IMG/VR virus record: IMGVR_UViG_3300022752_004330
Coordinates: 49,690 to 113,689 of that record
DNA length: 64,000 bases
Strand: one strand, 5' to 3'
Source of the DNA: a virus
Positions 39,643 through 48,914 of this stretch are shown here, piece after piece (positions within the stretch are counted from its first letter, which is position 1; the number at the start of each line of letters is the position of its first letter). The position numbers and the translations under genes are program-made. The notes beneath the pieces were generated by a model. It saw nothing but the letters and a program-made list of their open reading frames with translations, ran no database searches and was not told where the DNA came from.

Positions 39643-39785
39643 AATTATCTCCTAGATAATATTATTAACGCCTTAAAAGAAAAAACGTTGACAGACTCTA
39701 TAGGGCGTGTGGGTCCTCTGTTTAGACATATGAGCCTTACACTCATACAGGTTTAGCTACGCTTCCTTACCCCTACTAGATCTAA
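39643..39785 (-). other. leader with small hairpins
   Basis: This 143-bp stretch holds ATGAG/CTCAT (minus strand) and G/C-rich segments that may pair, AATAAATA at its 5' end (39786-39793), and the ribosome-binding site for the His-rich gene. No recognised RNA family. Confidence 0.35.
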
Positions 39786-39793
39786 TATTTATT

Positions 39794-40336
39794 TTAAACA
39801 GGTTGACCGTTAGAGTCAACCTCTATCCAAGAATAGTCCCCTAACCATTTAACCTGACAAATGTATTCATACTCTACGGGAACGCCTGTACACCAGTCGT
39901 TCGGACCTAATAGACTCAACCTTGTGCAATCTTTCTTTTTATCGTATAGAAGCCAATAGATATTGCCGTGAAAAATTTGAAATTGGTACTCGGCAGCATG
40001 AACCCAATCTGTAACTTCTAATCTACGCTTAATTTGGGTGGCCTGTTTTTGTAACACGGCAACCATTTCCATTATGCGGTTATATTCTTGTTCTGCATGT
40101 AACCGTGCTACATTGACCATGATGTCCTTTTGTTTGGTCACAGGGACCAGATCAAAGGAGGGACCTCCTACTTCTGTAGGATAAGGAGTAACATTTCGGT
40201 TGAAAAAATTAACCAACCCGCCGCCGACAGTGATATCAAAACTATCTCTCCCTTTGGCAGAGTTGGGCTTTTGATCACCAGCTTGAGTTTGAATTTTCTG
40301 AGAGTCTGGTGTAGTTGAGGACATTACCTTGCCCAT
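39794..40336 (-). CDS. DUF2452 family protein, 180 aa
   Basis: Residues about 75-175 follow the DUF2452 pattern: VARLHAEQEYNRIMEMV, then a YQFQIFHGNIYWLLYD strand pair, then LSLLGPNDW. DUF2452 proteins occur in T4-like phages and bacteria with unknown function. The N-terminal 50 residues are polar and flexible. Start at 40336 or four codons later (40324). It overlaps the 55-residue gene upstream by about 60 bp, so coupling is likely. Confidence 0.75.
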   Translation of the reverse strand: MGKVMSSTTPDSQKIQTQAGDQKPNSAKGRDSFDITVGGGLVNFFNRNVTPYPTEVGGPSFDLVPVTKQKDIMVNVARLHAEQEYNRIMEMVAVLQKQATQIKRRLEVTDWVHAAEYQFQIFHGNIYWLLYDKKKDCTRLSLLGPNDWCTGVPVEYEYICQVKWLGDYSWIEVDSNGQPV

Positions 40337-40442
40337 ATTGTGCTTCGCCTAGTGCTTTGGCTTCCCAATCATTATTAGCATAGATACGAGTATGAGCAGT
40401 TTGATAACTATTAATCCTAACCCAAAGTTCATAAAGATACAT
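40275..40442 (-). CDS. small conserved phage protein, 55 aa
   Basis: ATG at 40442 with GGAG upstream and a promoter at 40474. It begins MYLYELWVRINSYQTAHTRI and has NDWEAKALGEAQYGQGNVLN, resembling a small protein seen in many T4-like phages. It overlaps DUF2452 in a different frame. Function unknown. Confidence 0.65.
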   Translation of the reverse strand: MYLYELWVRINSYQTAHTRIYANNDWEAKALGEAQYGQGNVLNYTRLSENSNSSW

Positions 40443-40473
40443 AATATTGCTCCAAGTTGTTTACTGTACTTAT

Positions 40474-40502
40474 AGTATATGACAAAAACTAGTCTAAGTC
40501 AA
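40474..40502 (-). promoter_or_regulatory. sigma70-type promoter before the 55-aa and DUF2452 genes
   Basis: TTGACT (40497-40502), 17 bp, TATACT (40474-40479). Confidence 0.82.
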
Positions 40503-41408
40503 CTAGGCGTTACTTAAATCATACAGCCCCTGCACACCGGGACCTTGGCAATTTTTATCGTTCATATAAGTGAAACATTGTCCTCGATTACCAGACCTAT
40601 TAAAACTTATATGATGCCACGGCTTTCCTGTTCCTGTTGTCTTGTATTCAAGTATGAACTGATCATATGGAACATTGGCCTTGACCCATTGAGCTCGTGT
40701 GTAATAATCGGATTTACTCGCACTGGCATATTGAATATCCATGGCCATGCCTCTGGGATGTTGACTTGTAGGACTACCTACTCCTCCTTTTCTGAATGAA
40801 CAGGTTATAAAAGCATCGGGAAACTGCGTCTTAATTGGGACCCAACAATTAACCACTAATGCTTTGAGATTATCACAGACATCTTGTACAGGTACTCCGT
40901 TTTCCGGAGCCACTGTGGCAACATCGTACGGAAATATAACACCAGGTTGTTTAGTAACAGTTTTTACATATATCGTTGAAGTAGTAGTTTGTCCAGGAGG
41001 AATTGATGTCCAAACATATAATATTGTATCGTCAATTACGGAATCTAAATTACTGGCTGTGGTAGCTGAGCCAGCACTAGCGGTGCCAACTGTTGGATCG
41101 CTAGCAACTGGATTAGCTCCTGCCCCATCACCACGTTTTAAATCTGCTTGGCTAATAACACCTTTTTCTATTAATATTTTTTGTTGTTGAGTAACAGAAT
41201 ATTCGTCGCTGGTTTCTCCTTCTACTGCTTCTTGAGCTTCTTTTTCTTTTTCATATTCTGCACTAGTTGTAATTGCACTCATAGATTGCATGACCAATGC
41301 GTCCGTCCCCCCTTGCTGTAACCAAAGTGCTATGGGTACAAAATTAGCAAATACATTATTGCTATGGTATACATCGTTTAATCTACCAGTTCCAGGAACG
41401 TAGGGCAT
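40503..41408 (-). CDS. M15-type peptidase-like virion protein, 301 aa
   Basis: About residues 200-270 are an M15A-like zinc peptidase: CSFRKGG, then SQHPRGMAMDI (His217, Asp224), then PWHHISF (His265/266), a family that cuts peptidoglycan peptides. The N-terminal 190 residues hold an Ala/Glu-rich helix and a Thr-rich beta part. It is coupled to a set of small virion-type genes (41408-42222), so it may be a baseplate or tail lysin acting at entry rather than the lysis enzyme. No signal peptide. Confidence 0.8.
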   Translation of the reverse strand: MPYVPGTGRLNDVYHSNNVFANFVPIALWLQQGGTDALVMQSMSAITTSAEYEKEKEAQEAVEGETSDEYSVTQQQKILIEKGVISQADLKRGDGAGANPVASDPTVGTASAGSATTASNLDSVIDDTILYVWTSIPPGQTTTSTIYVKTVTKQPGVIFPYDVATVAPENGVPVQDVCDNLKALVVNCWVPIKTQFPDAFITCSFRKGGVGSPTSQHPRGMAMDIQYASASKSDYYTRAQWVKANVPYDQFILEYKTTGTGKPWHHISFNRSGNRGQCFTYMNDKNCQGPGVQGLYDLSNA

Positions 41409-41701
41409 TAATATCTTCCTATATCTATGCCTGTTGTGCTGCTTATATATTGATCAGCAGCATCTTTCTTACATTCTACCATGGCCAGTATATGAGAATG
41501 TTTAATTTGCACTGTGTCTTTACCACCTAAGAATAACCAAGGAATCATACCAATTCCTTTACTACTCAGTGTAGCGGCTAACGGCTGGTTTACTTCTATA
41601 TATTCTTTCGTTTCATTGTCTAAACGACCAATAATTTCTTCGCCTGAAATTAATTTGCAACAAATTATATCACCTTTAGAAACAGTTTTAGACATTAACA
41701 T
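41408..41701 (-). CDS. Sm-like-fold hypothetical protein, 97 aa
   Basis: GDIICCKLISGEEIIGRLD then a NQPLAATLSSKGIGMIPW strand resembles an Sm/Hfq-like beta barrel, as in a small family in T4-like phages. Both ends use TAATG overlaps (41701 start, 41408 stop), so it is translated with its neighbours. RNA binding is a possibility only. Confidence 0.6.
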   Translation of the reverse strand: MLMSKTVSKGDIICCKLISGEEIIGRLDNETKEYIEVNQPLAATLSSKGIGMIPWLFLGGKDTVQIKHSHILAMVECKKDAADQYISSTTGIDIGRY

Positions 41702-42222
41702 TATTCTTCTTCTTCCTTCGGTGGTTTATCACATAGAGCTTCTAGAGTTTTGTAGTGTTGGTATGCTTTTTTCAGTGCTTCATAATGAGCTAGTTTTTCT
41801 GGGTCTGGTACAAGAATAGATAATCTACGTTCTATGGTTTCTAACATTTCACCAAGGCTACGACCTTTCCATTTAATATCGCCATCAATTTCTGCATCAC
41901 CATTTACCTTTAGAGTAGATTGACCGGTCCCACCACTTCCCCATGAATAAGTAGGCCCGGTATTGCTGATTGTAATATTTCCTGCGCTGTAAGGCATGGC
42001 GCTAATTTGCTGTGTGGTCAAAGGCTGCAAAGAGGGCCAATTTCCGTAATTATTATAAGTAGTATTAGCTGTAGATGACATCTCATTATTATAACTTATA
42101 TCTATATCTTTTATAAGATCATCTAAATTCAATGTAGATATCTTAGTTAGACTTAAATTATCAAGGTTTATGTCAGAGTCGTGGTCTGCTGAAATTATAA
42201 AGTTATCCCTGTTATCATCCAT
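41701..42222 (-). CDS. conserved T4-like virion-associated protein, 173 aa
   Basis: It has a disordered acidic start, a Gly/Ser/Thr stretch, then LKVNGDAEIDGDIKWKG followed by SLGEMLETIERRLSILVPD and a helical end. This ordered pattern is shared by conserved phage proteins of unknown function in T4-like phages. It ends in an acidic EEEE run. An 8-bp overlap links it to the glutaredoxin gene. Confidence 0.72.
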   Translation of the reverse strand: MDDNRDNFIISADHDSDINLDNLSLTKISTLNLDDLIKDIDISYNNEMSSTANTTYNNYGNWPSLQPLTTQQISAMPYSAGNITISNTGPTYSWGSGGTGQSTLKVNGDAEIDGDIKWKGRSLGEMLETIERRLSILVPDPEKLAHYEALKKAYQHYKTLEALCDKPPKEEEE

Positions 42223-42439
42223 TCAAGTTCTCCTTGAGTTCAGTAAAGCCTCCGATTAATTTGCCATCAAGAAAGATCTGTGGAACTGTTTTTGCCAAGG
42301 GTACTGCTTCTAATAAATCTTCTTTAGTCCATCCGTCGCCGATTTTTCTTTCTTCAAATTCAATGCCCCTTTGCTTTAACAGGGCTTTAGCTTGGTCACA
42401 GTACGGACAATGATATTTACTCCAGATGATTGCTTTCAT
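42215..42439 (-). CDS. grx: glutaredoxin, 74 aa
   Basis: CPYC (11-14) redox site, TVPQIFLDG (cis-Pro) and GGFTEL glutathione-binding region are all present. It supplies electrons to ribonucleotide reductase NrdAB encoded just upstream, a standard T4-like phage pairing. ATG follows nrdB by 8 bp. Confidence 0.95.
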   Translation of the reverse strand: MKAIIWSKYHCPYCDQAKALLKQRGIEFEERKIGDGWTKEDLLEAVPLAKTVPQIFLDGKLIGGFTELKENLNG

Positions 42440-42447
42440 GTTTCTCC

Positions 42448-43551
42448 TTATAGATCTGGAAGATCAGCGTAATGAACTACATCACTCATAATACCTATAA
42501 CATAATTTGTGCTTTCATTTTCTTGTAACGCTGTTTGTTTCTTGTTTATATTTACATGTTTATTGAACCAGGGTATTGGATTTGTTTTAGGATGATCTTC
42601 TACATATTTTATATTGATATCTTTCAGTTTCATAAAGGCTGTATAATCTACGAAATCTCTTAAAATTCCTGCATTTAATCCAATTACTACTCCCTTGCTA
42701 AACAGGTACTCTGCCCAGGTTTTTTCTTCTCTAATGACATCCAAATACATCTTGTATACTTCTTGTTCACATTCCTGTTTGGCCTGTCCGAATCTTTCAT
42801 CTTCTTTTACCACTTGGTTTATGATCCAAGCGGTCCATTCTGCATGTAGAATTTCATCTTGTAGAATTAATGCTATGATATTGCCGTTGCCAATAAAGAT
42901 TTTATTCTCTACCATGGCTAGGCTTGTAGCAAAAGATACCATAAAGCGAAATGCTTCTAATGCATAGCTAGCATTCAGTGCTAGCCAGATAGCCTTGACA
43001 TGTTCTTTTTCGTTAACTGATTCTGGATTTACTTCTTTTAAACTATTGAGTCTATGAAGGTTATCATAATAATCACCAACACTGCTTGCCATGTCAACAA
43101 TTTCTTTAGTGTCGTGTATCTTGTTAAATTCTTCTTTTGGAACTCCATAAACATTACGTATAATATGACTATAACTTTTGCTATGAATATTGGTTTCGAA
43201 AAAACTCCAATTACTTACTAATGCTTCGAGCTCAGGTATACTTATGACCGGACTAAACACTTGGCCAGGGGCTCTACCTTGAATACTGTCCAACGCAGTT
43301 TGGCGCAGTAGATTACTTGTAAAGATATGTTTTACAGCGTCGGTAGCATCTTTCATATCTATTTTATCTTTGGTCAGAGAAATTTCCTCAGGCACCCAAA
43401 AAAAACCTCTGGCCAATGCTTCGAAATTTTGTAGTTTAGGATATTTTACTTCTTCAAATCTTTGTACTGTAACTGGCCCTTCGGAATCTAAAAACATTTT
43501 TCTTTTTAAATAATTAGGGCGTTTGGAAATATCATATTGTGCTTTGCTCAT
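42448..43551 (-). CDS. nrdB: ribonucleotide reductase class Ia beta subunit
   Basis: The 367-residue R2 has the diiron site: Asp88 in ALDSIQGR, Glu119 and His123 in FFETNIHS, Tyr127 (radical), then YALEAFRF and LQDEILHAEW. It is E. coli-like. One oddity: Glu119 and His123 are four apart instead of three (one extra Asn). The start at 43551 has AAAAGGAG. It makes the tyrosyl radical for NrdA to supply dNTPs in the operon nrdA-nrdB-grx. Confidence 0.96.
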   Translation of the reverse strand: MSKAQYDISKRPNYLKRKMFLDSEGPVTVQRFEEVKYPKLQNFEALARGFFWVPEEISLTKDKIDMKDATDAVKHIFTSNLLRQTALDSIQGRAPGQVFSPVISIPELEALVSNWSFFETNIHSKSYSHIIRNVYGVPKEEFNKIHDTKEIVDMASSVGDYYDNLHRLNSLKEVNPESVNEKEHVKAIWLALNASYALEAFRFMVSFATSLAMVENKIFIGNGNIIALILQDEILHAEWTAWIINQVVKEDERFGQAKQECEQEVYKMYLDVIREEKTWAEYLFSKGVVIGLNAGILRDFVDYTAFMKLKDINIKYVEDHPKTNPIPWFNKHVNINKKQTALQENESTNYVIGIMSDVVHYADLPDL

Positions 43552-43574
43552 CAGTGTGTCTCCTTTTTTATTTC

Positions 43575-45926
43575 CTACAACTTGCACGATTCACAATCTT
43601 CTACATCGTAATTCTCATATAGTACTATGTTATCGGCTGCTGATATAAAATTATTACTCATATAATTTGTGGTATTAGTATTGGTAACATTTGCTTTGGC
43701 TCCGATCTTATTGATAAGGCTGTAATAGATTGTCTTTATACCCCATTTATAAGCGAGCATTAAATTTTTGGCAATCAGTGTTCCTGGAACTTTACCGTCT
43801 TGAAAATATGCCGGATTATAAAATGTATTAGTAGAAAGACTTTGATCTATATACACAGCCAAGACTGCTGCTGTTTTTAGATAACCTAGACAATCTTTTT
43901 GGTCCCACATGAGCTGATATCTATTCTTTAATCTTTTATATTCTGGAACCACTTGGACAAAACTTCCTGCCTTGCTTTCTTTTACAGAAATTAGTTCCAT
44001 TGGCATCTCAATACCATTGGTTGAATTCAATACTACTGAACTACTTTCAACCGGAGCTACTGCCATTAATGTACCATTGCGAATACCATATTGCTTTATT
44101 TTTTCACGTAAAGACTCCCAATCCATACTGGGGGTGAAATCAGTTAATTCATTAACTCCCTGAGCTCTGCGTTCCCAGGGAAATATACCTTTACCATAGT
44201 AGGTATAAGATGACCGCTTACATGGGCCACGTTCTTGTGCTAGTTCAACACTGGTTTCTGTAAGATAGTATGCCTGATGCTCCATCCATCGTTTGACTTC
44301 TGCTAGACTATCTTTCTCACCGTATTTTAAATTACGTCTAGCGTGCCAATAGGCAAGATTGGTTATGCCTACTCCTAATGGTTCAAAGTCTTTGTTGGCC
44401 AATTCGCTTTGTATACTAAGAAAATCTTGATAGTTAAGTAAGTTACTTAATGAGCGGACCAATACCCTACAGGCTTTGCGCATATCCTGAGGATTACGGA
44501 AGGCACCCCAGTTGATCGACCCAAGAGTGCAAAGAGCAATTCGTCCATTAGGATCTTCAATTCTTTGGAAAGGCTTCGTGGGTAGTAATATCTCTTGGCA
44601 TAGATTGGACTGATATATCGGATCAATGCTTGTATCAAACGGTCCCTGTTGGATAACGTTGTCGATATTGACCAAATAAATTCTACCCGTATCAGTACGT
44701 TCTTTAAGGATACCATTTTTGAATATTTCATCTGCCGGTAATACTTTTTTCTTTTTTGTCTTATCTTGTTCATAGCGCAGATAAAGTCTTTCAAATTCGT
44801 TTGAGTCTCTATAGTATGCTTCATATAAATCCGGTACTTCGTGAGGATCAAACAAGGTTATCATTTCATTGTGTTTGTACCTGCGCCAAAACATCGCATT
44901 TACCACCACACTGTAATCCATTTGTCGAACTCGCGTTTCTTCAGTTCCCTGATTGTTCTTAAGTACAATGAGGTCTTCAAACTGATAATGCCATATGGGA
45001 AATGTCACTGTACAACTTGCGTTACGGATACCACCTTGACTACATGATCGCAGGTCACTAAACCATTTTTTCAAAAATGGTATCATGCCTGTATGTTTAA
45101 TTTCTCCGTTTCGTATAGGAGAACCTAGTGGTCTAATACGTCCAATCTCTAAACCAATGCCTGCACGTTTGCTGGCATACTTGGCCATCATTTCGCCAGC
45201 AGCGAATATGCTATCAAGGGTATCATCGCTACTGATAAGAACGCAACTACTGAACTGTTTAGTAGTAGTGCCAAGCCCAGCAAGCACAGGGGTGGCAAGA
45301 GTGAAATGACCATCTGAAGCGCACTCATAGTAATCCTTAACGTACTTTAATCTCTTATCTTTAGCCTCGGCATGAAAAGCAGTGGCCGCTGCTATGGCAT
45401 AACGTACCTGTGGTGTTTCATAAATTTTTCCTGTACTGCGATTCTGTACCAAATACTTTTCGCAAAGTTGTGCTATGGCAGCATAGGTATAATTTTCGTC
45501 CTTGCTGTGATCTATGAATAGTTCGATAATCTTCCATTCTTCCTCTGTATACCACTCTACTAGTTCTTTTGTATACATTCCTAATTGAACATTGTTCTTT
45601 ATGATATCATAAAGAGGTATAGGATCATATTCTCCATAGACTTCTTTTCTTAACATGCTGAGTCTTTGGCGACCTGCGACATATTGGTAATTTACATTAT
45701 TATATTCTGGGTTTTCACTTTCATCTATAAGGCCGACCATGGCCTGCAATAGCAGTTCATCAATAGTACTTGTTGTTATTCCATCATGTAGTTCTAACTG
45801 TGCTCGTAGCTCAATCATACTTGGACTCACACCATCTATTCCTCTACAACATAGTGCTACTTGTCTTTGTATCTTACTAATGTCAAGAGGAACGCGAGTT
45901 CCATTACGTTTCACTACTGTAATCAT
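43575..45926 (-). CDS. nrdA: ribonucleotide reductase class Ia alpha subunit
   Basis: The 783-residue protein opens with an ATP-cone (VVKRNGTRVPLD), then RAGIGLEIGRIRPLGSPIR, SNLCQEILLPT (catalytic Cys and Glu), ESSSVVLNSTNGIE (phosphate loop and radical relay region), and ends CESCKL, the redox-relay Cys pair that glutaredoxin reduces. The ATP-cone implies dATP control. It makes deoxynucleotides from host ribonucleotides. AAAGGGT precedes the ATG. Confidence 0.97.
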   Translation of the reverse strand: MITVVKRNGTRVPLDISKIQRQVALCCRGIDGVSPSMIELRAQLELHDGITTSTIDELLLQAMVGLIDESENPEYNNVNYQYVAGRQRLSMLRKEVYGEYDPIPLYDIIKNNVQLGMYTKELVEWYTEEEWKIIELFIDHSKDENYTYAAIAQLCEKYLVQNRSTGKIYETPQVRYAIAAATAFHAEAKDKRLKYVKDYYECASDGHFTLATPVLAGLGTTTKQFSSCVLISSDDTLDSIFAAGEMMAKYASKRAGIGLEIGRIRPLGSPIRNGEIKHTGMIPFLKKWFSDLRSCSQGGIRNASCTVTFPIWHYQFEDLIVLKNNQGTEETRVRQMDYSVVVNAMFWRRYKHNEMITLFDPHEVPDLYEAYYRDSNEFERLYLRYEQDKTKKKKVLPADEIFKNGILKERTDTGRIYLVNIDNVIQQGPFDTSIDPIYQSNLCQEILLPTKPFQRIEDPNGRIALCTLGSINWGAFRNPQDMRKACRVLVRSLSNLLNYQDFLSIQSELANKDFEPLGVGITNLAYWHARRNLKYGEKDSLAEVKRWMEHQAYYLTETSVELAQERGPCKRSSYTYYGKGIFPWERRAQGVNELTDFTPSMDWESLREKIKQYGIRNGTLMAVAPVESSSVVLNSTNGIEMPMELISVKESKAGSFVQVVPEYKRLKNRYQLMWDQKDCLGYLKTAAVLAVYIDQSLSTNTFYNPAYFQDGKVPGTLIAKNLMLAYKWGIKTIYYSLINKIGAKANVTNTNTTNYMSNNFISAADNIVLYENYDVEDCESCKL

Positions 45927-45959
45927 TTTCTGTACCCTTTATTCTTTTTAGATTTCTAT

Positions 45960-46394
45960 TTACCTTGGTGTATTAATTATAACCATATTTTGCAGGTATA
46001 ATCCACCAGGAATAAAATCAACATCAATCGGACCAGTATCGTCATAATTTAATACTTTTTTACCATCCACATATATTAAATTATATTCTCTAAATCTGTG
46101 TTTGTCTATGACAGTGTGTAATTCAATAGAACTTTGATGAAATTTGTTAGATAATTTTAATGTCCAAGCTATCATTAATGATTTAGTGAAATCATCATAC
46201 TTATTTTCTTCCAATATTTCCCAAGGTGTGGGCCATGATTGTTGGTTATATGGATCCACATATCTATTAAATGGAATAAAAGGTGCTTTGTTCCAAAATT
46301 CTTGTACTTCTTCAAAAGGTCGAGTCGAGGAGTTGAGATTGTTTCTCAACTCTATCCAGCTATTCAATCTTACATCGTATGGTCGGTCAAACAT
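45960..46394 (-). CDS. conserved T4-like hypothetical protein, 144 aa
   Basis: It has FDRPYDVRLNSW at the start, then YNQQSWPTPWEILEENKYD, a tryptophan-proline segment I recognise from T4-like phage proteins, then a mixed C-terminal domain. The ATG overlaps the tail-fibre stop (TAATG), so it is made with the fibre and may be a fibre chaperone or baseplate protein. No family name. Confidence 0.68.
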   Translation of the reverse strand: MFDRPYDVRLNSWIELRNNLNSSTRPFEEVQEFWNKAPFIPFNRYVDPYNQQSWPTPWEILEENKYDDFTKSLMIAWTLKLSNKFHQSSIELHTVIDKHRFREYNLIYVDGKKVLNYDDTGPIDVDFIPGGLYLQNMVIINTPR

Positions 46395-48133
46395 TATAAA
46401 ACAATTTTTGTTTGATAAGCTATCTCTAGTTGTCCTTTTCCTCCAGATACCACGGGCGGATTAATAAGAATAATTTCAATCATTGAATATTCTTCGTAAG
46501 TCACAGCTCCCCAATAATATGCACCATCACTCACAGCGTAGGTAAAATTATCTGTGATTTTAACTATAGGATCATTTACATTGGTCTGGCTTGGAGTAAT
46601 ATCAAATAATACTTCCCCTACTCTATCTACGTAATTTGAGCCTGTACTAGATATTGTAGTATATTTTATATTAACACCATTAGGAAATCCAGTAATAGGC
46701 AATCTCATAATGGTAGCAGTTGTATCTGTTGGAATTACCTTGCTTTTCATGTAGTCGTTGTTCAACACAGCACGACCTTCAATTAAGTCATTATATACAA
46801 CTGTGCCTGTTGTTAAAGAATCTTGATAGTCCTGCCTGTTAAAATAATCATTTACACTGGCATTACCTTTACTATTGAAAGTAATCACTGCTGTGCCTGT
46901 GCTATAGGTTTCTCCTATACTAGGGATTCTATTACCTACATTAACAAATGAGTTATTTTTACTAATTATAGAACTGATTAATGTGCTGGTTGAAGTCCCT
47001 GCAAAAATAGCCTGTCTGTTAATTTTGAAAAATTTATTATTGTCTATTAAAATATTAGCAGGGCCTGTGGTAGCAGAAGCATCTACAGGATTATTAAATT
47101 CAATTCCTCTTTCTAACAAAGTAAGATGACTATCTCTTATAACAATATTGTTTACATCATAATTAGATTTTACACCGGCATATAGGTTAATCATTTCGCA
47201 ATTTTCTATCGAAACATGATTTGTTGTAATAGACGAATAACCCCTCATATTAATACCTACATAACCAGTGTTAGAGCTGGTACTGAACATATTTCCTTGA
47301 AATTTAACATCGCGTATCACAGCATGATCTGCACAATCTAATGAAACAATACCATTGGTACCTGTGACTCCAGTTGTCGAGTCAAACTTTAATGTCATAC
47401 CTTGAATTAATACATTGCTTGCAGCTTTAGTGAACGCTGTAGGTGTATTGTCAAAATGAGTGAATAATAGATCACTTATATCATCGGCCTCTGGATTGCT
47501 TAACTTATCTATAGTTTGAAAAATACAACCACCATTACTTGTTCCTGTTGTGGTTCTATTAATAATAGTTTTGTCAATTCCCTCTCCAACTATTGTGGCA
47601 TTGGCTGGCAAAAAAATTGTACTGTTGATGTTATACTTTCCTGCAGGAAAAAATAAAACCTTGGCTGCTGGAGTGGTACCTGTGGTAATTGCATATGCAC
47701 TACTGGCGTTGGTTAGAAATAATCTGTTAACTGCTAATTGAATAATTTCTGTTGTAACTGTACTGTTCCAATCGTCTTGTTTTAAAAAATTTTTAATACT
47801 AACGAAATCGTCTAATCTATCGTTTACTGTCCTTACAACAGCCGTTGCTGTGGTAGCTGTGTAAAAACTTGTGATTGGGGGGTTGGTTAAATATCTGTAA
47901 GTATACGAACTAGTGCTAGGTTCGCTGGTTATTGAGAAAAAATTTCTTAAATCATTCTCAGTTAATACCCTAATGTTGGCATCTCTGGCACCACCGTCTT
48001 GTCTGCGTAATCCTATATATAATTGTTCTGTATCAGCGGCCCATGCAAATTCACCGCCGTCCAAAGGAGGAACACCAGTTTGGTTTTCTTGTCCTCTTCG
48101 AACTTGAAGTTTACTAATTTCAATAACAGCCAT
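46394..48133 (-). CDS. pectate-lyase-like tail fibre/spike, 579 aa
   Basis: The first 60 residues (ISKLQVRRGQENQTGVPPL, GEFAWAADTEQLYIG) match the N-terminal anchor typical of phage fibre proteins. About residues 100-470 are right-handed beta-helix (pectate-lyase superfamily) with many TGT/INS/NNF rungs. The last 100 residues form a separate beta head. GGGGATAATTT precedes the ATG and GATAAATA lies about 20 bp further up, suggesting late expression. It may cleave or bind surface polysaccharide; catalytic residues cannot be identified by eye. Confidence 0.82.
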   Translation of the reverse strand: MAVIEISKLQVRRGQENQTGVPPLDGGEFAWAADTEQLYIGLRRQDGGARDANIRVLTENDLRNFFSITSEPSTSSYTYRYLTNPPITSFYTATTATAVVRTVNDRLDDFVSIKNFLKQDDWNSTVTTEIIQLAVNRLFLTNASSAYAITTGTTPAAKVLFFPAGKYNINSTIFLPANATIVGEGIDKTIINRTTTGTSNGGCIFQTIDKLSNPEADDISDLLFTHFDNTPTAFTKAASNVLIQGMTLKFDSTTGVTGTNGIVSLDCADHAVIRDVKFQGNMFSTSSNTGYVGINMRGYSSITTNHVSIENCEMINLYAGVKSNYDVNNIVIRDSHLTLLERGIEFNNPVDASATTGPANILIDNNKFFKINRQAIFAGTSTSTLISSIISKNNSFVNVGNRIPSIGETYSTGTAVITFNSKGNASVNDYFNRQDYQDSLTTGTVVYNDLIEGRAVLNNDYMKSKVIPTDTTATIMRLPITGFPNGVNIKYTTISSTGSNYVDRVGEVLFDITPSQTNVNDPIVKITDNFTYAVSDGAYYWGAVTYEEYSMIEIILINPPVVSGGKGQLEIAYQTKIVL

Positions 48134-48153
48134 AAATTATCCCCATGATAGGG

Positions 48154-48161
48154 TATTTATC
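48154..48161 (-). promoter_or_regulatory. late-promoter-like GATAAATA
   Basis: 20 bp before the tail-fibre ATG at 48133. Confidence 0.45.
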
Positions 48162-48175
48162 AGGTCAGCACATGA

Positions 48176-48883
48176 TTAAGCTCTGGTCTGTAGTGAGTAA
48201 AATTGTTCTATTTTCTTTAACCATTGTTCTTGCCAACGATCAAATTCATCAGGCCATAGATCAAACTGTTGATATTTAAGATCACGAGTACACATAAACA
48301 CATGTCCTTCACTTATATTAGTTTTATATACCTCATTATGCGCCATAATATACGCAGTTAATTGTATTTTATAATCTTCTACCCATTCTTCTTTTTTTTC
48401 TTTATTAGATTGTTTGTAATCCATAATACTAGGATTACCTTTATATACTCCGACTAAGTCAGTGGTGCCACTGTATAAACCAGGATAGTATAAACTTTGT
48501 TCCAAGGCCCATACTTCTTCAACATGCGTCAAGGCATTTTCTATTATAACATCAGCCATCTTATTTGCCTGTACATGTACAGGATTGTTTCCAGGTTGTC
48601 TTTGTAAACCAGCTAAAAATCTTTCCAAATTTCCATGCATGGCTGTACCAACTCCAGCTGATTCTTTGGTTATCTGTGCTGCCTTTTCTTCTCCTATACG
48701 TCGTTTCCATTCATTCAATGCAGTCATATCTTTAGTAGATCCTAAAATTGTAGTGACTGAAGGAAGACTTTCTCCGTCAGGAGTAAGATATACTCGTTTA
48801 CGAGTTATAGGGTCATTTATTTGTTTACAGTTTTTGTATTGAAATCGTTCAACAAAAGGAGGGGGTTGGAAAGTAGATATCAT
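48176..48883 (-). CDS. PD-(D/E)XK nuclease (RecB-like), 235 aa
   Basis: SLPSVTTIL (39-47), GVGTAMHGN (78-85, His83), YSGTTDLVGVYKGNPSIMDYKQ (137-158) give the RecB-like core: Asp142, Asp155 and Lys157. The start is placed at 48883 (MISTFQ); an in-frame start at 48964 overlaps the neighbour and lacks a good site. It is likely a 5'-3' or recombination-type exonuclease used in replication or packaging. Confidence 0.82.
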   Translation of the reverse strand: MISTFQPPPFVERFQYKNCKQINDPITRKRVYLTPDGESLPSVTTILGSTKDMTALNEWKRRIGEEKAAQITKESAGVGTAMHGNLERFLAGLQRQPGNNPVHVQANKMADVIIENALTHVEEVWALEQSLYYPGLYSGTTDLVGVYKGNPSIMDYKQSNKEKKEEWVEDYKIQLTAYIMAHNEVYKTNISEGHVFMCTRDLKYQQFDLWPDEFDRWQEQWLKKIEQFYSLQTRA

Positions 48884-48914
48884 AAACTTAATTATAATAT
48901 CTTGTTTAGGATTT

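Noticed and set aside
39655-39700. plus-strand TTGACA promoter near 39688
   Set aside because: No acceptable -10 at 16-18 bp; only the minus-strand leader is supported.
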